Below, in pieces: positions 12,460 to 23,351 of a stretch of DNA of 64,000 nt. Source of the DNA: Glandiceps talaboti (taxonomy: Eukaryota > Hemichordata > Enteropneusta > Spengelidae). Each line of letters opens with the position of its first letter. Positions within the stretch are counted from its first letter, which is position 1. The translations under genes and the position numbers were made by a program. Below the pieces are notes generated by a model that was not told where the DNA came from, did not search any database, and worked only from the letters and a program-made list of their open reading frames with translations. The stretch lies in NCBI RefSeq assembly GCF_964340395.1, contig NC_135565.1:7558742-7622741 (forward strand), read 5' to 3'.

Positions 12460-13076
12460 TTAATTTAAATATATAATTATTAATATTACACTTTGTTTAG
12501 ACTTGATAGACTGTTGAGCCAAAGACTCTTCCCACACTGTGTCGGGATAAAAATGTACAAATATAAACATTAGAATTTTGATTAGATTAGTGTGACGATA
12601 TTTATGGTATCCTCGTCCCGAAATTCAGTCCAGTCAAGAACTGTCTGAAGAAAACGAAAAGAATACTCTTACAATTAAAAGCGACTCAAATTCCAACAAG
12701 AGACGTCTAAACTTACTCTGAGCATTTGTCAGGAAAATGAAGAAGACAAAACTACCAAAGGTTTAAGTTCACTCTGGAAAGACGCCAACGAAATGTCCTT
12801 TGTTTCCATAGAAACGAGGCTTACGTCTGGTGCGCAGTCGCCAACCTGATTGGTCCCTGCCATAGATTTTGCTCCATGGGCGGAAAATGCCGCCAACAGT
12901 GTTTGAATCTGGCACGTACAAAAGAATGTGTATATAATTATTCCTCTGACTAAGTGTATGTTGGATGGGAAGTAGAAAACAAAAGTGAGATGATGTTGAT
13001 AACACAGTGACCAAATAATACTTAAAACATACATACATACACACACGCATGCATACATACATACATACATACATAC

Positions 13077-13107
<31 letters not shown>

Positions 13108-13121
13108 CATACGCACATACA

Positions 13122-13155
<34 letters not shown>

Positions 13156-13382
13156 AATACATACATACATACACACGCCCACACATACACGTACGTACTT
13201 ACGTACATACATACATACATACATACATACATACATACATACATACATACATACATACATGCTCACACACATACATACATACATACATACATACATACAT
13301 ACATACATTGTACATACATACATACATACATTGTACATACATACATTGTACATACATACATACATACATACACACACATACA

Positions 13383-13416
<34 letters not shown>

Positions 13417-13783
13417 CATTGTACATACATACATACATACATACATACATACATACACACATACACACATACATACATACATACATACATACATACATAC
13501 ATACATACATACATACCTCAGCATCATCTTTGTATATATGTCTGATATTTCCCAAAAAATACTGAGATGGTCCTTCAACTTCAACACCACTTTCCTTCAC
13601 TGCTCGCATTTCTAACTCAGAAAGGATGTTACCCAATGTAGCCATGATCTTGCTTGCATCTGTATTCTGCGGATTTATATCTTTATCCAATCTTTTCAAA
13701 TGTTCTTCACTGAAAATCAACTCTGTGTACCGCTTTATGATTCGAATGACAACGTCTCTATCATGCATATATGAAGCTGCCAT
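11003..13783 (-). CDS. DIO: Deiodinase-like selenoprotein gene B (exons 1-3 plus terminal exon D1)
   Basis: Exons: 13517-13783, 12717-12908, 11848-12020 and 11003-11267. All have GT-AG borders and matching phases, giving 299 codons with stop. The protein has a 90-residue N-terminal helical-looking region of unknown type (MHDRDVVIRIIKRYTEL), then a thioredoxin-fold part: GDCAPDVSLV, LVVLSSSFS-U149-QMLR, then VDFLFVYLLEAHPADGW, ERVEAAR, and LLLDNMNNDFNSKYFAQPDR up to RNWLREQ. EAHPxDGW and the Sec position are hallmarks of iodothyronine deiodinases, which remove iodine from thyroid hormones. The substrate here is unknown. No membrane anchor is visible, unlike the vertebrate enzymes, and the residues around Sec (FSUQM) differ from the usual CTUPPF. 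The frame is open upstream through a poly-Asp stretch, but the ATG chosen aligns with gene A and follows a good 5'-UTR acceptor. Confidence 0.85.
11409..11520. mobile_element. Degenerate MITE relic, 51.6-kb family
   Basis: It keeps TATTATTCGCTAATATTTCT, then TTGTCACTACAAGTCG and ACCCTTAGGCCAT. These line up with the better copies at 51615, 62945 and 36222. It lies in the intron between exon 3 and D1. Confidence 0.45.
12402..12454. repeat. (AT)n microsatellite
   Basis: Pure AT dinucleotides in intron 2 of gene B. Confidence 0.95.
12729..12731 (-). other. In-frame TGA, predicted Sec149 codon of gene B
   Basis: The context is TCA TTT TCC TGA CAA ATG CTC AGA before donor GTAAGT. Deiodinase homology resumes in the next exon in phase. 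Confidence 0.85.
13025..13516. repeat. (ATAC)n array filling intron 1 of gene B, starting at the splice donor
   Basis: About 490 bases of ATAC units carry a few interruptions. On the minus strand the first unit supplies the exon 1 donor GAG|GTATGT. The array creates long meaningless Met-Tyr-Val-Cys and His-Thr-Tyr-Ile open frames. Confidence 0.95.
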
Positions 13784-13813
13784 ATCTAGTAGCTGTATTG
13801 GAAAGAGGAAATT

Positions 13814-13815
<2 letters not shown>

Positions 13816-13845
<30 letters not shown>

Positions 13846-13858
13846 CATCATCATCACT
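13816..13858. repeat. (ATC)n microsatellite upstream of gene B
   Basis: The trinucleotide run would encode poly-Asp in frame with gene B, but it lies upstream of the probable 5'-UTR acceptor. Confidence 0.9.
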
Positions 13859-14040
13859 ATCCGATTCAAGCTTGTTTTTACACGTATCTGCTGATCCACA
13901 CATAATGATTGTGAAATCGTCCAGTCTTCCCCAATAAATTATTTTTAAACACAATCGTACACCATTTATGACACACAGAGAAAAACATGTATCCCACAAA
14001 ATGTGGAATAGTGATAAAAACAACGTGACTGCACCATCAA

Positions 14041-14108
14041 TGAAAACAACAACAAGAACAACAAGAACAACAACAACAGCAACAACAACAACAACAACAA
14101 CGACAAAA
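14041..14108. repeat. (AAC)n microsatellite
   Basis: Imperfect AAC repeat in the 5' flank of gene B. Confidence 0.9.
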
Positions 14109-14119
14109 CAATAAGAATA

Positions 14120-14887
14120 TATCACAATCAGATTTGACAGTTTACAAACCTTTGCATATGCACACAGTCTCAACATAGAAGAATAAATGGCGTCGTGTTC
14201 GATACCAAACAAGTTATATATCTACACTATCACTTTATTATCCCGGTAGTGTTTAACAAATTAATCTCAATTGAGTCTCATATATATGATGGTAGCATTA
14301 CTTACACACTCAGACGATTTAGCTTAACCATTAACACTCATCAAGTACATATATTACATTATCTTTGTCCGCGATAAGTGCTACTTTTCAGTATCCAGTT
14401 AACCGACTAAGAGTTGAAGCATTTTAATAGGATGCAACAATAATTCTCGAGCACTCTATTTACATCATTTTTACCGCTTTATTTGAACACAAATGGCATG
14501 GTATGTGATATTTATACATCCACCATATGGTGTAGGAGCACTCCGAGTGCCTTTTACCAGCAAGAGAAACACACTCCATTTATCCATTTCAAATTTTCCA
14601 TTGACTCAAATATTGAAGGTAATATTAGGACCACTAACTTTTGGGTCAATGGGGTTACGCATGACTAAAATATTATGGAAGGGAAACAAATCCATGTAGT
14701 CATCTGAACCGATAAAATATGTTACTAAAATTGCAGTGACATTCCAACTTCCATCAAAAGGTTGTGAAGTGGAATCTTTCCCTGTAGTCCCAATGATGTT
14801 ATTTCAGGTTTGATTGAGTCCGTCGGGTGTCTTCGGATCTAAAGGCTATCTGACGCTCAATATGACGCTATCTGAATCTGACGCCAA
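14120..14887. other. Intergenic spacer, no gene recognised
   Basis: The stretch lies between gene B and the LINE 3' end. The right end has small GACGC-TATCTGA repeats (14845-14885) next to the LINE tail. Confidence 0.5.
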
Positions 14888-15009
14888 CTTTTTTTTTTGC
14901 ATTTAAAAGATTTTTTTATTGGAGTAAAAAAGAAGTTATACATAGCAGGTTTTTACAGTATCTGGATAAAACACAAAATGATTTCTTTACAGAATTCAAA
15001 CTTATTTTT

Positions 15010-18000
15010 CTATTCCCTACTTAATGCTGGGTCTTGGACAATGTGTTTTAGATAACTTCCCAATTTCTTTATGTGTGAGTTGAGCTTATGTCTCCTATTT
15101 GCAATATTATACTCAATTTTCTGTATTGATTGTTCATAGTTCTTATATGCTCTAAAGTCCAATGTCTCTTTTTTACATCGACAGATGTAGGTATATCTCT
15201 TGCCAAGCAGTATAAGAAAATTTACAAGACACGATAAAGTTGAATCTCCAAGGATTATTTGCCAGTCTTTTGGTCTACAGTGCAAATCTAATTTGCTGCC
15301 CCATAGCATGAAAAAACTTTCCCAAAATAACTGTACCTGTTCACACTCACAGAATAAGTGGAACAGTGTCTCTTCGTCATTCTTACAGAATGTACACCGT
15401 GGATTGTCAACTTTAGGTGGTTTCATTTTGCACACAGTTTAACATTTGTGGCTAAAATATTATGTAATATCTTGAATTGAAATTCCCTAAGTTTTGTGTC
15501 TATAGTAATCTTCATTGGCAATTGATATATCGTTTCCCATAAGTCAATTCTCCCCTCAAACACTCGTGTAAAGTACCCTTCTGCTCTTGGTCGAACAAAT
15601 ACATTTTCAAGTTTTCTTTGCGCAATTATTTTTGTTGTACAGTGGTTCAATGGAAGAGACTCTCTACCAAAATAAAGCTTGATTTCGCCTACCGCTGTAT
15701 CTAACTTTGTTTGACTATTTGGCTGTGTAGGAATAGCATTCCTCAGCCCAAACCATCGCAGTATTGAGGACCGAGGAACTCCTTTATTTTGCACATATTC
15801 CCAATCTACCTTTTGTCCATCCTCCCCATATAACTGCTCCACATACCAAATGTCAACGTTTGCAAATTCAGGATAAAATACTGTTTTGCCCGCAATTAAA
15901 ATGTCCCTGTTATTCCAGATGAGTGTTTTCTTTGCGGATACCTCATTTCCCCTGGGGGCATTTCTATGCTAAGATTAGACCATGCCTTTAACATACCGTG
16001 GAAGAAACCTGGGATTTTTCTGTCTAGCAAATCTACGTCAAAATTACATTGCAATAATACCTTCATTCCCCCGACTGGCTTTACAATTCTATGTAAAAAT
16101 AATTTCCAAGGGTGGTTTGTAGTTTCATCACAGTATTTCCTGATCCAGTTAATCCTCACTGCTTTGTACATGGCAAATATATCAGGCATATCAAGTCCCC
16201 CATCCCTTTTTTTCCCCACCATTGTGTGTCTTGCAATTTTGTCGGGTCCTCTCCACAAGAAACTATATAGCAGTTTGTTTATTTCTTTCAGTCTTGTTTG
16301 GGGAATATCAGTTAAGGTCAAAATATACTGAATCCTAGAAAGCCCCATTGTTTTAATAATCTGAATTCTTCCCAACAGGGTAAGATCTCTGGTTTTCCAA
16401 AAATTAAGGCACTTCTTTAATTTTTCCACTGGACCGACAACGTTCAAGTTGTTGGCCGTGTCTTTGTCGTAAGACACATAAATGCCCACTATCTTAATCG
16501 GTTCCTTAGGCCACTTAACCCGTAGGGGTGTAGTTTTACAGTGTTTCTTTGTCCCCAACCACAATGCTTCTGATTTTTCATAATTTAACTTTAATCCTGA
16601 AACAGTTTTAAACTTATCTAATAGACGGAATAGGTTTTTTGCTGACCTTATATCTTGATTGAAACAGGTCAAATCATCGGCAAAGGACGCATTTTTGATC
16701 TCCTGTTCCCCTATATTTATGCATTTGATACCGACATTGCTACGTAGTGCAATCAGAAAAATCTCTAAACTTAAGATGAAGAGAGTTGGAGAGATACAGT
16801 CCCCTTGTCTCACTCCCCTACCCAGTGGGAAATAACCCGTAGTTGTACCTTTGTTCATCACACAGCTTTGCGTGTTTGTATATAGTGCTTTCACCCACTG
16901 AATAAAGTCAGCTCCAAAATTAAAAGCCTTGAGTGACTTTAACAGAAAACTCCATTCTAAGCTGTCAAAAGCCTTTTCAAAGTCCACTGTTAATAATATA
17001 CCTGGTAAATTCATCTCCTCTGTATATGACATGACACTTTCAATCAGTCTTATAACATCTCCTATATACCTATTGTTAACGAAAGCTGATTGGGTTTCAT
17101 GTATTATCTTTGGAAGTACCTTCTCAACTCTCTTTGCCAAACACTTAGTCCCAATTTTATAGTCCGTATTGAGTAATGAAACTGGTCTCCAGTTTTTGAT
17201 ATATCTTCTATCTTTTCCCGGTTTTTCCAAAAGAATGATTACACCCTGTCTTTGTGATGGTGAAAATTCTCCTTTTCGGAAGCCACTTTTTAATGCCATA
17301 ACCAAATTAGGACCCAGGAATTTCCAGAATTGCTTATAAAACTCTGCCGTCAGACCATCATTACCTGGTGTTTTATTATTTGGTAGGGCATTCAATGCTA
17401 CCTTGGCTTCTTCCAAAGTAATTAGCCCCTCACACAGATCCGCCTCCTCCTGGGACAGTTTTGGGACACTTGGATTTTGGATAAATAAATTTGCATGCTC
17501 TCTATGATTCTCTGAAGTAATCTTTGTTGAATACAAGTCCTTATAAAACTCTTTAATTTCCTGCCTTATTTCCTCAGGTTTCTTTAGAACTATATTGTTT
17601 TTTGATGACAACAATGTGTTGATTTGTGACCTTTGACAGTTCGATTTCTCTAAACTTAGGAAATACTTGTTGTTTTTTCCCCCAGTTCATACCAATTACA
17701 TCTTGATCTGATAATACACCCCTCTGTAACATGATCCATTTCCGTCTGAAGTTCCTCTCTGGAATTTAGACACTGCTGAGTTATCTCAGGTCCGGGGTCA
17801 GTTGTCAACAAATCCTCCATCTCCTGTATTTTATGTTCAAGTTTATCGATCTTTTCTCTTCTTTCCTTAGCTTTCTTTTTACTATACTCCATAGAGACCT
17901 TTTTAGTTTTAAATTTCACCCAGTCCCACTCCATCCCAGGGTCAAGCAACTCTGGATTACTTGTCCATTGTGTAAGGTTTTCTTCCATTAGTTCAATGTA

Positions 18001-18791
18001 ATCTGAATCTCTCAGGAGACTGTTATTAAACTTCCAGTATGATGGGCCTCTTTTCGTCTCTTCCCATTTCATTAACAACACTACAGCCGAGTGGTCTGAA
18101 CATACCCACGGTACTGTCGATGCCCCTGTAATTACTGATTGTAAGTTATCGCTTGTCAGAAAATAGTCGATTCTGCTCATTACCAATTTAGGGTGGAATC
18201 GCTTCCATGTGAATGTTTTCTTATCTGGGTTCAAAACTCTCCATATATCAACTAATTCAAAGGTTTCCATTATTCTCTCATCCCTATGATCGATTGTTTC
18301 CATGGATTTGGATTTCCTCCATATCTGTCTAATTTAGTGTTCAATGCTACATTGTGGTCACCGCCCCATACTATACTTGCAAAAGGGTCAGAAACAAAAT
18401 CCTTTAAAGTGGATAATAAGTCCTTTAGAAACTTGACATGATTGCATTGATCATTCGGTGCATATGAATTCACCAAAATAAAGTGCTTCTCGGCAATATA
18501 AGTATCGATAATAATAAATCTACCCTGTGGGTCTGCAAAGGAAGTTCTAATATTGAAATCTAGATTTCTAAAAATGGTCACCACACCCCTACTCAAGCTT
18601 GTACCGTGTGAAAATTCCATATGACTTCTAAGTTGATTGCCCCAAAACTTGACGGATTCATTTGTACTATGAGTTTCCTGCAGCATAATAATGTTGGCTT
18701 TGCTGTCTTTGATCCATTTAAACACTTTTTTCCTTTTCTTCAATCCTTCAAGACCCCTTACATTTAGTGAAAGAAATTTGATTTCAGACAT
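15010..18791 (-). pseudogene. LINE ORF2 (endonuclease and reverse transcriptase), frameshifted
   Basis: The apurinic-type endonuclease starts at 18791 (MSEIKFLSLNVRGL, then LQETH, WGGDHN, and CSDHSAV near 18100). The frame shifts near 18300 and again near 17640. The reverse transcriptase at 15896-17614 shows PGNDGLTAEFYKQFW, the VDFEKAFDSL Asp, GVRQGDCISPTLF and the catalytic FADD box. Frames shift again near 15940 and 15430. The C terminus carries CTFCKNDEETLFHLFCEC, the Cys/His motif of L1-type elements. FADD and the NVRGL start suit the L1/Tx1 group. The protein would nick the target and reverse transcribe the element RNA; this copy cannot make it whole. Confidence 0.9.
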
Positions 18792-19198
18792 ATTTTACCA
18801 TGTGATTGACTGTGCACTGTTTTCCAGACGTTTTTAACTCCAATTTTCATGCGCAAAGGTGAAAACAAAAAAGAAAAACACCAAAAAGGGCGCTCAAGAT
18901 AAAATGCGTCGACTAAAGAAAAACAAGAAACAAAACAAAACAAAAAACGGGGATTTTCCCCCGGAAAAAATACAGCTACAACTACCAAAAAGTGAGCCAA
19001 AAAGGATACTCCACACATACCTGGTAACTGAGGTATCACTGACTCCTACCCTATTATATCCATATAGATAACTGTTAGTAACTTAACAGCAAGTTTGTCA
19101 ATACAAACTTTACAAAGTTCTCAACTTGTAAACAACATTTAACCTTGACTTTCCTGAAATAACTCCTTGAACATAGTACAATGCACCAGTCCTTAGTT

Positions 19199-20113
19199 TC
19201 AATGATATAAAGTCTCTGTTATTCTGGTCTTTCTTCCCCGTGCAAACGACCGTCGATGTAGAGTTTTCCATTGATAAACCTTCAAGGGTCTTTTCCCTCG
19301 CTCGAAGGCGTCCTTCATTACTCCGTTTAGTTGACGTTTCCGTTTATAGTCTCCCGGACATAGATCGTCTGTCACGTATATTCCTGATCCTTCTAAGGCC
19401 AGCTTAGCCTTCCTCAATACCTGTAGTCGATCTGGTCTTCTAATAAATTTGACTATGATATGGCTTGGTGGTCCGGCCCGCCGTTTGTTCCCTGGAGGAG
19501 TACGGTTGATTCGGTGGGCATTTTCCATCATGGCGGCTGCGTTTTCCATTCCGAACTTATTTTCTAGTAGCTCAGTGAGAGTGCCGATGCAGTTTTCTCC
19601 ATGTTCCTCTTTAATGCCCCCGAATCTAAGGTTGAAGCTTCTCGAGTAGCGCTGAATTCTAACGTTTTCTTCTATCGTTTCTAGTAACTGAGTACCCAGG
19701 ATTTTGATGGTGTTTTCGAGTTCGGAGATGCGTTTTTCTGCAGTCACATTGTTATTGCGCAATTCCTCGATGTCGTCCGCCGAGTGCCCCAAGGACTGCT
19801 CGAAGTTATCCTGTTTCTCTTCTATTTGCTCTAGTCGTTCGTTCACCGTTTTTTGCTCTTCGACTACTTGATCTATCTTCTTTTCCATTCTCTCCAGAGT
19901 AGCTTTCATATACTCTGCAAAATCTGAATTCATAATCATACTGCTGGGAGGATTTACATCACTTTCTCCATCACTCGATACTGTCAGATCGCGTTGCTCA
20001 CGTGGCCTTGTCTTAGCGGTACATGCCGTATGGCTGTTGAAAGTCAACTGTCTCTGCGACTTTCCGTGTTGAGATTTTGCAGTAGTTTTTGCGGACTTCT
20101 GTTTTGGTGCCAT
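19199..20113 (-). CDS. LINE ORF1 protein (L1 ORF1-like)
   Basis: This is an intact 304-residue frame. A basic N terminus (MAPKQKSAKTTAKS) is followed by an acidic spacer, a coiled coil at about residues 70-155 (heptad Leu/Ile/Val with many Glu/Lys), an RRM-like region (SFNLRFGGIKEE, then RINRTPPGNKRRAGPP and HIIVKFIRRPDR), and a basic C-terminal domain (DDLCPGDYKRKRQLN). This is the layout of L1 ORF1, a trimeric RNA-binding chaperone that packages element RNA. It is intact although ORF2 downstream is broken. Confidence 0.85.
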   Translation of the reverse strand: MAPKQKSAKTTAKSQHGKSQRQLTFNSHTACTAKTRPREQRDLTVSSDGESDVNPPSSMIMNSDFAEYMKATLERMEKKIDQVVEEQKTVNERLEQIEEKQDNFEQSLGHSADDIEELRNNNVTAEKRISELENTIKILGTQLLETIEENVRIQRYSRSFNLRFGGIKEEHGENCIGTLTELLENKFGMENAAAMMENAHRINRTPPGNKRRAGPPSHIIVKFIRRPDRLQVLRKAKLALEGSGIYVTDDLCPGDYKRKRQLNGVMKDAFERGKRPLKVYQWKTLHRRSFARGRKTRITETLYH

Positions 20114-20886
20114 TTTTCAATCTTGGTCAATCAGGAGTAGTAGACTTTACACATACTTCGGAGGGTTGTTTACTAAGAGAACGGTCCTGACATGCCGTAT
20201 TTTTGCGGGTATTCTGGAGCCGATCGATCAGGGGAACACGCTCATGTCGGTGAAATATATACTCGTTGTTCAGCGAGTTTTTGTCTAGCCTGCCGGGCGG
20301 ACTATGCATGCAATGACCCCCCGTTCTTTTACAAAACTGGCTGCCAGCGTGGTATTTGCTTCGATTCTATTACTATTGCCGTGTACAAATGAACACCACT
20401 TACAATGGATGAAAGTATATTTGAGATGAATACGGCTGTTGAATTGAATTGGGCCAATGTATCGTGGAAGCAATACGTGTATACACTGATCTGCTTGGAT
20501 TAGATTTCACACCACATACGGTCGTCTTGCTTGTCCAGGCTTCAATTCCAATTATATTTCGGTGACGCGGTTCTGGCTGGTGGCAATATGAAAATAACCG
20601 TAATACCGTAATATACACAATATTCAATACCTCATAACCAAAAGACAAGTAAAAACATGTATCAAACTTTGCATAAAAACACACATTTATAAATCGTGTA
20701 CAGACAAACATGTGATGTTACATATATATTAACAATGTAACGTTAGATCTGTATCTACGCAAATATCAGGACTATAACCTAACCCGATACGGAGGGGAAG
20801 GGGGGGGAGTTGATGTTACACAGATAGTCCCATGTAGTTCGATCTGAGAGAGAGAAAGCACGGTGGGGGTGGGGTAGCTGCAACAA
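20114..20886. other. Probable LINE 5' UTR plus unassigned DNA
   Basis: No frame with homology. The first 200-300 bases are likely the 5' UTR of the adjacent LINE. A G-rich run (GGGGAAGGGGGGGG) lies near 20795. Confidence 0.4.
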
Positions 20887-21343
20887 CTGTAGGGTTTGGT
20901 GTGATTTTAAGGGGTTTTTCGGCTGTTTTCATGTTCCGGCGTTTAACCCGAATCAAACGCTACAATTCCTATTATGCAAACGCAAATAGACGGAACCAAT
21001 TCAGATCTGAATCGCAAAGTTGGGCGGACTTTTCTGCTAAATTATGCCTTACCTGGCAAAATGTCGAACATTTCCTAACTCCAACATTAATTATGAAGCC
21101 TTCAAGACCAAAGAAGTGTTCAGAGGTACCCCAATTCTGTCAAAAACGGCAAATGTAGCAACGTATGCAGCATTTTGAAACGGGCAGAACGCTGACACTT
21201 CGCTCACGTTTTCAATGTGGTCTCGTCTAGTTTGCGTTTGCGTTACAGGAATTGTAGCGTTTGATTTGGGTAAAACGTCTGAACAAAAAAGGCACAAAAA
21301 CAGACGGAAAAGCCCTCAAAATCACATCAAACGCTACAATTAT
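20887..21343. mobile_element. Fold-back MITE with arms of about 115 bp
   Basis: The left arm begins TGTAGGGTTTGGTGTGATTT and the right arm is the complement of TGTAGCGTTTGATGTGATTT. Inward, both arms keep AATCAAACGCTACAATTCCT and GCAAACGCAAA. There is no coding capacity. Confidence 0.8.
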
Positions 21344-21659
21344 TGCAGCTAGAGGTAGGGTTGAGTGAGTACGAGTACGTTCCATTCCAGCTCCCGCCAA
21401 ACGGATGTAGGTCGTTGAGAAATAAAACTTACCAGGTCTATGTTCTCTCCTCTTGTATGCGTGTACTACAATGACCTGTCACTGCTGCCCCGTATATAGA
21501 TATACAGTACAGGTCAAATGCAAAGTATGCGATTACCTTATTACCTTCTATTTAATTACTGAAATTACGACAAACAAAAGTTGTTTGACCTTTTGACCTT
21601 AAAACATAATTTGAGGGAAAGTGGCATTTTATAATCAGGAATGCAAGTTTTTCCTAATA

Positions 21660-21765
21660 TTAGAGAGTTTCGGTTACACGGTCAACGTGTACGCCAGGAA
21701 CGCGCAACTCACTCAAGTTTAAGTACCAACTGTGACCTAAAATTGCTTCTGCTAGCCGTTTAATA
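21660..21765 (+). repeat. Stray copy of the 24.2-kb palindrome arm
   Basis: AGAGTTTCGGTTACACGGTC, GCGCAACTCACTC and GTGACCTAAAATTGC match the right arm of the palindrome at 24208-24306. Confidence 0.75.
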
Positions 21766-21789
21766 CGTGAGAAGAAGATAGAATATCGA

Positions 21790-22164
21790 GTTTCGGCTAC
21801 ATGTTCAACGTGTACGCGCACGTGTGACGTAGGAGATTTTGTGCTAAGTACGTCGCAATTTTGACCTACTTCTCTGCGTACTGACAAGTTTCGCGGGCGT
21901 TTCGAACGTGGCGACGGCTGTTTACACGTAAGTAAACAACGTGAAATTTCTTTTAAAATTTTTTGCAAAATAATCACTAATATTATCAAAAATGTTGATG
22001 CTTTTAGCAAGGTTGACCCTTCACGACATAATACACCTCGGTATTTTGTTTCCATTGATAAAATATTTAGAATGCAGCCTTGAATCTGTGGCTGCCTTCA
22101 CGTAACTGATTTTGCACAGAAATCACAATGATATGATGATGACTGTTGCTGCAATCGTCAAGAT
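21790..22164 (+). repeat. Left arm of a 3-kb inverted-repeat structure
   Basis: It is the diverged reverse complement of 24475-24838. Shared blocks include GTGACGTAGGAGATTTTGTG, GACAAGTTTCGCGGGCGTTT and CTGTGGCTGCCTTCACGTAA. Confidence 0.85.
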
Positions 22165-22744
22165 GAAACATACATCGGGCTCACAGAAAACGAGTTTAAG
22201 ACAAGGTACAGAAACCACACAGCATCATTCCGACACACTAAACATAGGAACTCTACGGAACTCAGCAAACATATCTGGACCCTCAAGGATAAAAACATCG
22301 ACCACTCCATTTCCTGGCGACCACTTTCATCCCACCCAACCTACAATAGCGCAAGCAAGAAGTGCAATTTATGCCTCAAAGAAAAGTTCTTTATTATCTG
22401 CCGACCCGAACTATCCACATTAAATAAACGAAATGAACTTGTATCCTCTTGTCGCCATCGAAATAAAACATTGTTGTGTAACACCTGACCCATCGCACAC
22501 ATAATTGACACCTTTTGTACAAACAAAAGCACCACTCAACACCCTAGGTAAATCCCGCCTTACACCACACGTTTTATACGAGGTATATTCAGTACATCAA
22601 CATCTCCTGACGAGTGATTTACTCACGAAACAGGCTTGTAGAGACGAAAAACCCGACTTGATTTTCTTCTACCCTCAACATATACTCCGCTCTGCGTGCA
22701 GACGTATCGAGCACTGTACTACGGACAAATCGTACCACTGACTT

Positions 22745-22745
<1 letters not shown>
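22165..22745 (+). mobile_element. 3' end of a Penelope-like retroelement (GIY-YIG domain and hammerhead)
   Basis: The frame from 22165 to the TGA at 22486-22488 reads ETYIGLTENEFKTRYRNH, ELSKHIWTLKDK, then KKCNLCLKEKFFII and LNKRNELVSSCRHRNK. This is the C-terminal GIY-YIG endonuclease part of Penelope-like elements, with its Cys/His motif. The reverse transcriptase is absent; the element is cut at the inverted-repeat arm. A hammerhead ribozyme follows about 115 nt after the stop, as known for these elements, and the element ends at a TA tract. Confidence 0.85.
22603..22644 (+). ncRNA. Hammerhead ribozyme, type I with short stem III
   Basis: Core CTGACGA, stem II GTGA...TCAC, then GAAA, stem III ACA/TGT around GGCT and a GTA cleavage triplet. 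Stem I TCTC pairs with GAGA. All core residues are present. Confidence 0.8.

Positions 22746-22747
<2 letters not shown>

Positions 22748-22807
<60 letters not shown>
22748..22807. repeat. (TA)n tract
   Basis: Pure TA joins the Penelope 3' end to the next palindrome. Confidence 0.95.
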
Positions 22808-22811
<4 letters not shown>

Positions 22812-22970
22812 TTGGTAGTACTGGAACTCTTTCTTGGGTGTAACTCGGAGTTTCACGCATATTGCGATCATCAGACACTCACAAAAATGCCATCAGAGAG
22901 TGTCTGATGATCGCAATATGCGTGAAACTCCGAGTTACACCCAAGAAAGAGTTCCAGTACTACCAAAACT
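22808..22970. repeat. Palindrome with 73-bp arms and hammerhead motifs on both strands
   Basis: Arms 22808-22880 and 22898-22970 are perfect reverse complements around a 17-nt spacer. Plus strand 22900-22940 has GTGT-CTGATGA, stem II CGCA/TGCG, GAAA, a 3-bp stem III and ACAC pairing as stem I. The minus strand carries the same motif at 22838-22878. Confidence 0.9.
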
Positions 22971-23027
22971 ATTACGCTCTGCCACTGCGGTATAGATCAC
23001 TGTCTTAGCAGATTGATACTCACCGAG

Positions 23028-23028
<1 letters not shown>

Positions 23029-23061
<33 letters not shown>
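23029..23061. repeat. (TA)n tract
   Basis: TA run between the two palindromes. Confidence 0.95.
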
Positions 23062-23065
<4 letters not shown>

Positions 23066-23200
23066 TTGGTAGTACTGGAACTCTTTCTTGGTTGTAACTC
23101 GGAGTTTCACGCATGGTGCGATCATCAGACTGTCTGATGATCGCACCATGCGTGAAACTCCGAGTTACAACCAAGAAAGAGTTCCAGTACTACCAAAACT
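23062..23200. repeat. Perfect 139-bp palindrome with hammerhead motifs
   Basis: Arms 23062-23130 and 23132-23200 are identical reverse complements around one T. The sequence is a variant of 22808-22970. CTGATGA, a CGCA/TGCG stem II and GAAA are present, but stem I is only about 3 bp. Confidence 0.9.
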
Positions 23201-23257
23201 ATTACGCTCTGCCACTGCGGTATAGAGCACTGTCTTAGCAGATTGATACTCACCGAG

Positions 23258-23261
<4 letters not shown>

Positions 23262-23347
<86 letters not shown>
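23262..23347. repeat. (TA)n tract
   Basis: TA run after the unit ending TACTCACCGAGTTA. The same unit occurs reversed at 48.35 kb. Confidence 0.95.

Positions 23348-23351
<4 letters not shown>

Larger units (their letters stand above)
14888..20113 (-). mobile_element. L1/Tx1-like non-LTR retrotransposon, nearly full length, inactivated
   Basis: It has two ORFs in order ORF1 (coiled-coil RNA-binding protein) and ORF2 (endonuclease, reverse transcriptase, Cys-rich C terminus). A 3' UTR with AATAAA and a short poly-A tail follows at 14888-14898 on the minus strand. At least four frameshifts break ORF2. The 5' UTR probably continues to about 20.3-20.4 kb; I could not find the target-site duplication. 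Confidence 0.9.

Noticed and set aside
12769-13590. Long Met-Tyr-Val-Cys open frame
   Set aside because: It is a translation of the ATAC microsatellite between two real exons.
13784-13905. Upstream extension of gene B with a poly-Asp stretch
   Set aside because: The extension is open only because of an (ATC)n repeat; gene A has an in-frame stop there and both genes have a likely 5'-UTR acceptor just before the ATG.
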